From Burkholderia cenocepacia (GTDB lineage Bacteria; Pseudomonadota; Gammaproteobacteria; Burkholderiales; Burkholderiaceae), in NCBI RefSeq assembly GCF_900446215.1, contig NZ_UAQZ01000002.1, positions 62,001-126,000 on the forward strand: a DNA stretch of 64,000 bases, read 5' to 3'. The translations under genes and the position numbers were made by a program. Shown piece by piece: positions 59,010 to 64,000 of the stretch; the stretch's first letter is position 1, and every line of letters starts with the position of its first letter. The notes beneath the pieces are model-generated. The model was given only the letters and a program-made list of their open reading frames with translations, was not told the DNA's origin and made no database searches.

Positions 59010-60126
59010 GCCGGGCTTCCGTGGGCGCGTCAAAGCGCGCGGTGGTAAAGGCGGACAGGTCGGCCGGCGCGGCGCCGCCGGCGATCCACGGCGCGACGAG
59101 ATCGGCGTGGGTTGCCGCGAGCGTCACGCCGCTGTGGCAGATCGCGATGAACGCGCCGGGATGCGTGGTCGACGCCTCGTAGACGGGCAGGCCGTCGGGC
59201 GTCATGATGCGCAGCGCGCCCCACGCGCGCACGATGCGTGCATGCGCGAGCGCGGGGAAGGCGGTGCGTGCGCGACGCGCGATGTCGACCATCGCCGGGC
59301 GCGTCTGGCCGTCGTCGAAGCCGACGTCTTCGGCCGAGTCGCCGAGCAGCACCGAGCCTTCCGGCGTCTGCCGGACGACGAGCGTCGGATAGTCGAGAAA
59401 CGGCGCGAGCCGTTCGGTGACCATGATCTGGCCGCGCAACGGCGAGATCGGTGCGCGCAGGTCGACCATCGGCGCGAGCCGCGCGTTGTCGAGGCCGGCC
59501 GCGAGCACCACGCGCCCGGCTTCGAGCCGCGCGTGGCGCGTGTCGATCTCGAAGCGCCCGGCGTGCGGGCGGATTTCGCTGACCTCGCTGCGCGGCAGAT
59601 AGACACCGCCGCACCGCTGAAACGCCTGCAGCATCGCGCGCAGCGTATAGAGCGGATTCGCGTGACCGTCGTTCGGCGACCACAGCGCGCCGGCCAGCGA
59701 CGGCGACGCCGACGGAATGCGCCGGCGCAGCGCCGCCGGATCGAGGACTTCGTACGACAGCGCGGCTTCCTGCCGGCGCAGCGATTCGAGCAGGTCGGTC
59801 GCGCCGTCGAGTTCCGCGCGGTGTTCGAACAGCTCGATGCCGCCCGGGCGTTCGAACGCGCAGTCGACGCCGGTTTCGCGCTGCAACTGCGCCCCGAACG
59901 CATGCCAGCGCTCGGACGATTCGCGCGACCAGCGCGCATAGGGCACGCAGCGGCCGCCTTTGCCCTGCACCCACACGAGCCCGAAATTGCCGCGCGCCGC
60001 GCGAAACGCGATGTCGTCGCCGTCGCACACCGCGACGCGCTGGCCGAGACGCGCGATGCCCCACGCGATGGCCATGCCGACGAGACCGCCGCCGGCCACG
60101 ACGACGTCGAAGCGGCGCACGGTCAT
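59002..60126 (-). CDS. FAD-dependent oxidoreductase, beta subunit (DadA/HcnC/OoxB-type)
   Basis: 374 residues. The FAD-binding N-terminus is FDVVVAGGGLVGMAIAWGIARLGQRVAVCD; further DAO-family elements are LRGQIMVTERLAPFLDYPT and the C-terminal AICHSGVTLAATHADLVAPWIAGG. It oxidises the C-N bond of an amino acid or opine. First gene of a three-subunit operon followed by a binding protein, with a divergent LysR gene upstream. Confidence 0.9.
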   Translation of the reverse strand: MTVRRFDVVVAGGGLVGMAIAWGIARLGQRVAVCDGDDIAFRAARGNFGLVWVQGKGGRCVPYARWSRESSERWHAFGAQLQRETGVDCAFERPGGIELFEHRAELDGATDLLESLRRQEAALSYEVLDPAALRRRIPSASPSLAGALWSPNDGHANPLYTLRAMLQAFQRCGGVYLPRSEVSEIRPHAGRFEIDTRHARLEAGRVVLAAGLDNARLAPMVDLRAPISPLRGQIMVTERLAPFLDYPTLVVRQTPEGSVLLGDSAEDVGFDDGQTRPAMVDIARRARTAFPALAHARIVRAWGALRIMTPDGLPVYEASTTHPGAFIAICHSGVTLAATHADLVAPWIAGGAAPADLSAFTTARFDAPTEARHV

Positions 60127-60218
60127 GCGCGGCTCCGGTGTCGCGGGTGAGGCGGTTGCGTGTTATATCCCATGGCGGCGCGGCTCCTTGCTTTCGGTAC
60201 GTTGCGGAACCGATGTTC

Positions 60219-60240
60219 GGACAGGCAAAATGTGCTGTCC
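60219..60240. promoter_or_regulatory. Candidate LysR site in the divergent region
   Basis: GGACAG (60219-60224) and CTGTCC (60235-60240), perfect six-base arms with a ten-base spacer, between the dehydrogenase operon and the LysR gene. Position and size fit a LysR binding site. Confidence 0.45.
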
Positions 60241-60275
60241 AATACAGCTTGATCAACGCTCCATAATCCAGTGTT

Positions 60276-61190
60276 ATGACCACGCCCTCGCTCAGGATTC
60301 GTCAGATCGAAGCGTTTCGCGCGGTGATGCAGCGCCATACCGTCACACGCGCGGCACGCGATCTCCATATCTCGCAGCCGGCCGTGAGCCGGCTGATCGC
60401 CGATCTCGAGGACCGGATCGGCTTCGTGCTGTTCGAGCGGCAGCAGGGGCGTTTCACGCCGACCGCGCAGGCGCGCGTGCTGTACGAGGAGGTCGAACGC
60501 GCGTTCGTCGGGCTCGACCGCGTCGCGCACGCCGCCGAGCAGATCCGCGCGATGCGGCGCGGCACGCTGCGCGTGGCCGGCTCGCCCGCCGTCGCGCTCG
60601 ATCTGCTGCCCGAACTCGTCACGCGTTTCTCGCACGCGCATCCGGGTGTCGACATCACGCTGCTCGCGCACAGCGCGTCCACCGTCGTCGACAAGGTCGC
60701 GTCCGGGCAATGCGATGTGGGGCTGATCGCGGAACCCGTCCCGCACCCGGCGGTGCGTGGCGAGCGGCTCGCGGAAGCCGCGATGTGCTGCATCGTGCCG
60801 CGCGGGCACCGGCTCGCGCGCAAGCGCGTCGTGCAGCCGGCCGACCTGCGCGACGAAGCGTTCATCTCGTTTCCGCCGAGCTTCGAGGCGCGCAGCGCGA
60901 TCGATCGCGTATTCGTGGAAGTCGGCGTGTCGCGCGTGCTGTCGATCGAGGCGCAACTGTCGCAGACGATCGTCGCGTTCGTCGCGAACGGCGCGGGCGT
61001 CGCGCTGATCGATCCGGTGACGGCCGCGTATGCGGGCCAGCGCGTGGCCGTCAAGCCGTTCGAGCCGGCCGTGCCCGATCACTTCTATCTGGTGACGTCC
61101 GCGTCGCAGCCGCTGTCGATGATCGGCGACGCGTTCTGCGCGGATTTGCGCGACGCGTTCGCCAGGATGCGGGAGCAGGGGGCCGGGTGA
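60276..61190 (+). CDS. LysR family transcriptional regulator
   Basis: 304 residues. The winged helix is LRIRQIEAFRAVMQRHTVTRAARDLHISQPAVSRLIADLEDRIGFVLFER, a pattern close to OccR/NocR-type regulators of opine catabolism; the effector domain begins GTLRVAGSPAVALDLLPELV. Divergent from the opine/amino-acid-type dehydrogenase operon. No ribosome-binding site is visible and a CATAAT hexamer ends nine bases before the ATG, so a leaderless or very short leader is possible. Confidence 0.9.
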   Translation: MTTPSLRIRQIEAFRAVMQRHTVTRAARDLHISQPAVSRLIADLEDRIGFVLFERQQGRFTPTAQARVLYEEVERAFVGLDRVAHAAEQIRAMRRGTLRVAGSPAVALDLLPELVTRFSHAHPGVDITLLAHSASTVVDKVASGQCDVGLIAEPVPHPAVRGERLAEAAMCCIVPRGHRLARKRVVQPADLRDEAFISFPPSFEARSAIDRVFVEVGVSRVLSIEAQLSQTIVAFVANGAGVALIDPVTAAYAGQRVAVKPFEPAVPDHFYLVTSASQPLSMIGDAFCADLRDAFARMREQGAG

Positions 61191-61257
61191 TCCGGCCGGG
61201 AAGGAATGGCCGCGGCGGTCGCGCCGGGGGCGTCGGCGCACCCCGGCGCGCGACCGC

Positions 61258-63285
61258 TCAGGCGAGCGCCGTGTCGGCGGCCACCAGCGCGGCCGGGGGC
61301 GCCGCGGCAGCACCCGCCAGCCGCCGATAACGCGCGAGCGCCCACAGCGGGAAGTACGCGGTATAGCCGTGATACTTCAGGTAGAAGATGCGCGGGAAGC
61401 CCGGCGCATTGTGCGAGCGGTGCCACCAGAAGCCGTCTTCCTGCTGCACCGACTGCAGATACGCGATGCCGCGCTTCACCGAATCGGATTCGCAGTCGCC
61501 GAACGCCATCTGCGCGAGCAGCGCCCACGCGGTGCAGTTCGACGTGCTCTCGCCGCCGTTCGTGCCGGCCAGCGTCGGGTCGAGGTAGCTGTCGTTCGTC
61601 TCGCCCCAGCCGCCGTCCGCGTGCTGCCGCGCGCGCAGCCAGTCGAGCGCGCGGGCGATATAGGGCTGCGACTTGTCCTCGCCCGCGAGCGCGAGACCGG
61701 CCAGCACGCTCCACGTGCCATAGAGGTAGTTCGTGCCCCAGCGCCCCCACCAACTGCCGTCGGGCTGTTGCGTGCGCTTCACGTAGTCGATGCAGCGCGC
61801 GAGCGACGCGCGGTCTTCCGCGCGCTTCGTCACGCCGAAGCACAGCAGTACGCGGCCCGATACGTCCTCGGTGGGCGGGTCGAGCAGCGCGCCGTGATCG
61901 GCGAACGGGATCGCGTTCAGATACATGCGGTCGCAGTCGGCGTCGAACGCCGCGAAGCCGCCGTTGCGCGATTGCAGCCCGCGCATCCAGTCCAGCGCGC
62001 GTGCGACGCGCGGCGCGTACGGATTCGTGCCGTCCGCGTGGCGATGCGTGCGGCCGCGGCGATCGAGCATCGCGGTGACGAGCGCGCTGTCGTCGATGTC
62101 CGGGTAGTACGGGTTCGCGTACTGGAACGCCCAGCCGCCCGGTTCGACGTCGGCCGGGACGTTCTCGATCCAGTCGCCGCGCAGGTCGTTCACCTGCCGC
62201 GCGGCCAGCCAGTCGTACGCGCGTGCGATGCGCTCGTCGAGTTCGCGCAGCGTGCCGGCAGCCGTCTCGCCGGTTTCCGGCGCCGCGACACCGCGCGCCT
62301 GCTCGAGCGCCATCGTGCTCCAGGCGGTATCCCAGACCGGCGACAGGCACGGCTGGCAATACACGCTGCCGTCCGGCCGCGTGACCAGCAGCTTTTCCAG
62401 CGCGTTTTCGCAATCGCGACGCAGCGGATGGTCGTCCGGATAGCCGAGCACCTGCATCATCTGGTAGCTGTAGACGATCGGCGGGAAGATGCCGCCGAGC
62501 CCGTCCTCGCCGTTCATCCGTTCCGCGCACCACGCTTGCGCATGCCGGATCGCGCGCTGCCGCAGGCGCTTCGGCATCAGCGGCTCGATATGCCGTACCG
62601 CGCGGTCGAGCGCGAGGAACAGCCGGCGCATGCCGCGCGCGGGCGGGAAGTAGCGGCGTTCCTGTTCCGGCGGCGTGACGAACAGCTCGCGGATCGAGAC
62701 GTTGCGCGGATTGCGTGCACGCGCCTTCAGCGAGCACAGCACCAGCAGCGGCACCATCGTCGTGCGCGCCCAGTACGCGACCTTGTACATCGAGATCGGC
62801 ACCCACTTCGGGAACAGCACGAATTCGATCGGCATGAACGGCGCCGCGCGCCACGGCACCTGGCCGAACGTCGCGAGCAGGATGCGGGTGAACACGTTCG
62901 AGCGCGCCGCGCCGCCGAGCTTCAGGATCGCGTCGCGCGCGCGGATCATGTGCGGCGCCTGTTCGCTGTCGCCGGCCGCCTTCAGCGCGAAGTACGCCTT
63001 CACGCTGCACGACACGTCCGGCGCGCCGTCGACGTACAGATCCCAGGCGCCGTGCGTGTCGAGCCGCTGGTTCGCGCGCAGGTAGCGCGCCATCTTCTCC
63101 TGGCGCACGTCGTCGATCCGGTCCATGAAATGCATCATCAGGATGTATTCCGCGGTGATCGTCGCGTCGGATTCGAGTTCGAAACACCAGCTGCCGTCGG
63201 GCTGCTGAAGGCGCACGAGTGCGTCGCGTCCACGGGCGATGGCAGTGTCGAGCGTGGACCAGGGAGAGGGGGCCGATTTGTTCAT
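61258..63285 (-). CDS. shc: Squalene-hopene cyclase
   Basis: 675 residues, normal for the family. The catalytic acid motif is DIDD at 396-399. Several QW repeats are present: QQPDGSWCFELE near the start, GGWAFQYAN, QSRNGGFAAFDAD, QQPDGSWWGRWG, QHADGGWGETN and QEDGFWWHRSH. It folds squalene into hopene/hopanol at the inner membrane, the first step to hopanoids that stiffen the envelope. No other hopanoid genes are in the window. The ATG at 63285 is used; one at 63297 would add four residues. Divergent from a TetR gene. Confidence 0.95.
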   Translation of the reverse strand: MNKSAPSPWSTLDTAIARGRDALVRLQQPDGSWCFELESDATITAEYILMMHFMDRIDDVRQEKMARYLRANQRLDTHGAWDLYVDGAPDVSCSVKAYFALKAAGDSEQAPHMIRARDAILKLGGAARSNVFTRILLATFGQVPWRAAPFMPIEFVLFPKWVPISMYKVAYWARTTMVPLLVLCSLKARARNPRNVSIRELFVTPPEQERRYFPPARGMRRLFLALDRAVRHIEPLMPKRLRQRAIRHAQAWCAERMNGEDGLGGIFPPIVYSYQMMQVLGYPDDHPLRRDCENALEKLLVTRPDGSVYCQPCLSPVWDTAWSTMALEQARGVAAPETGETAAGTLRELDERIARAYDWLAARQVNDLRGDWIENVPADVEPGGWAFQYANPYYPDIDDSALVTAMLDRRGRTHRHADGTNPYAPRVARALDWMRGLQSRNGGFAAFDADCDRMYLNAIPFADHGALLDPPTEDVSGRVLLCFGVTKRAEDRASLARCIDYVKRTQQPDGSWWGRWGTNYLYGTWSVLAGLALAGEDKSQPYIARALDWLRARQHADGGWGETNDSYLDPTLAGTNGGESTSNCTAWALLAQMAFGDCESDSVKRGIAYLQSVQQEDGFWWHRSHNAPGFPRIFYLKYHGYTAYFPLWALARYRRLAGAAAAPPAALVAADTALA

Positions 63286-63349
63286 GCGGCGGATCATACC
63301 ATCCAGCCGGAATGTTTATCTCGAGACGTGCAGTGCTACCATCCGCACC

Positions 63350-64000
63350 ATGAAAAAACGCCTCGAACCCGCGCCGCGCGACGTGTCCGCGCCCGTCGAA
63401 CCGACCGGAGCGCCCGACGCACGGGCCCCTGAAGGATCATCGGCGCCGCCGGCTGCCGCCGTGGCCGGCGTGCGGCGAAAAAAAGCGCCGGACCAGGTGC
63501 GCGCGCAATTGCTGGCGGCTGCATCGGAGATCGCGACGCATCACGGCGTGGCCGCATTGACGCTCGATGCGGTGGCCGAGCGTGCCGGCGTGACGAAAGG
63601 CGCGCTGCAATATCACTTCGCGAACAAGCAGGGGCTGCTGGATGCGCTGTTCGGGCAGGCGACCGAGCGGTTCGGCGCGCAGATGGCCGCGCGGATGGCG
63701 ACGGATTCCGGCGGCGACGGCGCGGCGGCGCGCGCGTATCTGCATGCGGTGCTCGATGCGGCCAATCCGGCCGCGAGTACCGACGTGCTGCGCGTGCTGG
63801 TCGCGTCGATGATCACCGAGCAGGACACGCGCGCGCGCTGGTCGGTGCCGATGCGCGAATGGACGCGGCCCGACCCGGTGCCGCTCGAGCAGGCCGCGAC
63901 GCTGATGATCTGCCGGCTCGCGGCCGACGGGTTGTGGATTTCCGAACTGCTCGACAGCATCGAGATATCGGACGAATTGCGCGCGGAAATCGTCCGGCAG
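63350..64000 (+). CDS. TetR family transcriptional regulator, 3' end outside window
   Basis: 217 codons are open from the ATG at 63350 to the window end without a stop. After a Pro/Ala-rich N-terminus of about 45 residues, the TetR helix-turn-helix reads RAQLLAAASEIATHHGVAALTLDAVAERAGVTKGALQYHFANKQGLLDALF. The ligand domain (LRVLVASMITEQDTRARWSVPMREW; LMICRLAADGLWISELLD) is typical of repressors of efflux or lipid genes. It is 64 bases from the divergent cyclase gene, but may instead regulate genes beyond the window. Confidence 0.88.
   Translation, partial: MKKRLEPAPRDVSAPVEPTGAPDARAPEGSSAPPAAAVAGVRRKKAPDQVRAQLLAAASEIATHHGVAALTLDAVAERAGVTKGALQYHFANKQGLLDALFGQATERFGAQMAARMATDSGGDGAAARAYLHAVLDAANPAASTDVLRVLVASMITEQDTRARWSVPMREWTRPDPVPLEQAATLMICRLAADGLWISELLDSIEISDELRAEIVRQ

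Noticed and set aside
57148-60150. A 1000-codon open frame on the plus strand opposite the dehydrogenase genes
   Set aside because: It is antisense to three well-supported genes, is Arg/Ala-rich and has no domain. Such frames are expected in very GC-rich coding DNA.
1-64000. CRISPR arrays, tRNA or rRNA genes, insertion sequences, prophage genes
   Set aside because: No regularly spaced repeats, cloverleaf or rRNA signature, transposase or phage structural gene was seen on either strand.

Overview
The window looks like part of a Burkholderia replicon, most likely the Burkholderia cepacia complex and probably a secondary chromosome. The DNA is very GC-rich, third codon positions are almost all G or C, and long antisense open frames are common. 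The content also fits: a Gram-negative porin, a small Burkholderia-type H-NS protein, a DUF4148 protein, squalene-hopene cyclase, AmpC, and many uptake and catabolism operons each with its own regulator. I found no rRNA, tRNA, CRISPR array, insertion sequence or phage. The genus call is an inference from gene style, not a measurement.

Layout. 1-4335: end of a polar amino-acid ABC importer (two permeases and an ATPase), an ammonia-lyase-fold protein that lacks the MIO-forming Ala-Ser-Gly, and a HutC-type GntR regulator. 4570-7400: an accessory island with a small unknown protein, a retron-like reverse transcriptase whose leader has its own promoter and a run of short hairpins, and an H-NS-like protein. 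7704-9553: an aromatic-acid-type MFS carrier and a LOG-like protein. 9766-13292: a porin and an MFS carrier transcribed divergently, with an IclR regulator downstream and two matching operators. 13330-17691: an orphan polyamine-binding protein, a pentapeptide-repeat protein, a MarR-GNAT fusion and a small secreted protein. 17773-21233: a four-gene osmoprotectant ABC importer. 21797-30853: a guanidino/polyamine block made of MFS plus ureohydrolase with a divergent LysR, then AraC divergent from amino-acid permease, class III transaminase and aldehyde dehydrogenase. 30932-39483: a FadR-type regulator, a large palindrome, a complete Liv-type importer, an N-carbamoyl/ureido amidohydrolase and an M81 (MlrC-like) protein. 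39611-44405: a secreted beta-propeller, a GH92 alpha-mannosidase lipoprotein, a probable GH2 remnant and a tiny membrane protein. 44818-46176: a FlxA-like protein and an alpha/beta hydrolase. 46223-50309: three tightly coupled genes of unknown role (PcfJ-like, DUF1266-like, DUF4034/Sel1-like). 50921-56316: AmpC, an ankyrin protein, a DUF4148 protein, an aldo-keto reductase with an SRPBCC protein, and their probable LysR regulator. 56454-61190: a solute-binding protein and a three-subunit amino-acid/opine-type dehydrogenase with a divergent LysR. 61258-64000: squalene-hopene cyclase and a divergent TetR gene cut by the window end.

How it works together. Most of the window is modular nitrogen and carbon scavenging: each importer sits beside a hydrolase, transaminase or dehydrogenase and a local regulator. 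The 21797-30853 block reads as a route from a guanidino compound or polyamine through an aminoaldehyde to an amino acid. The least explained parts are the retron-like unit, the MIO-less lyase and the three-gene DUF operon.
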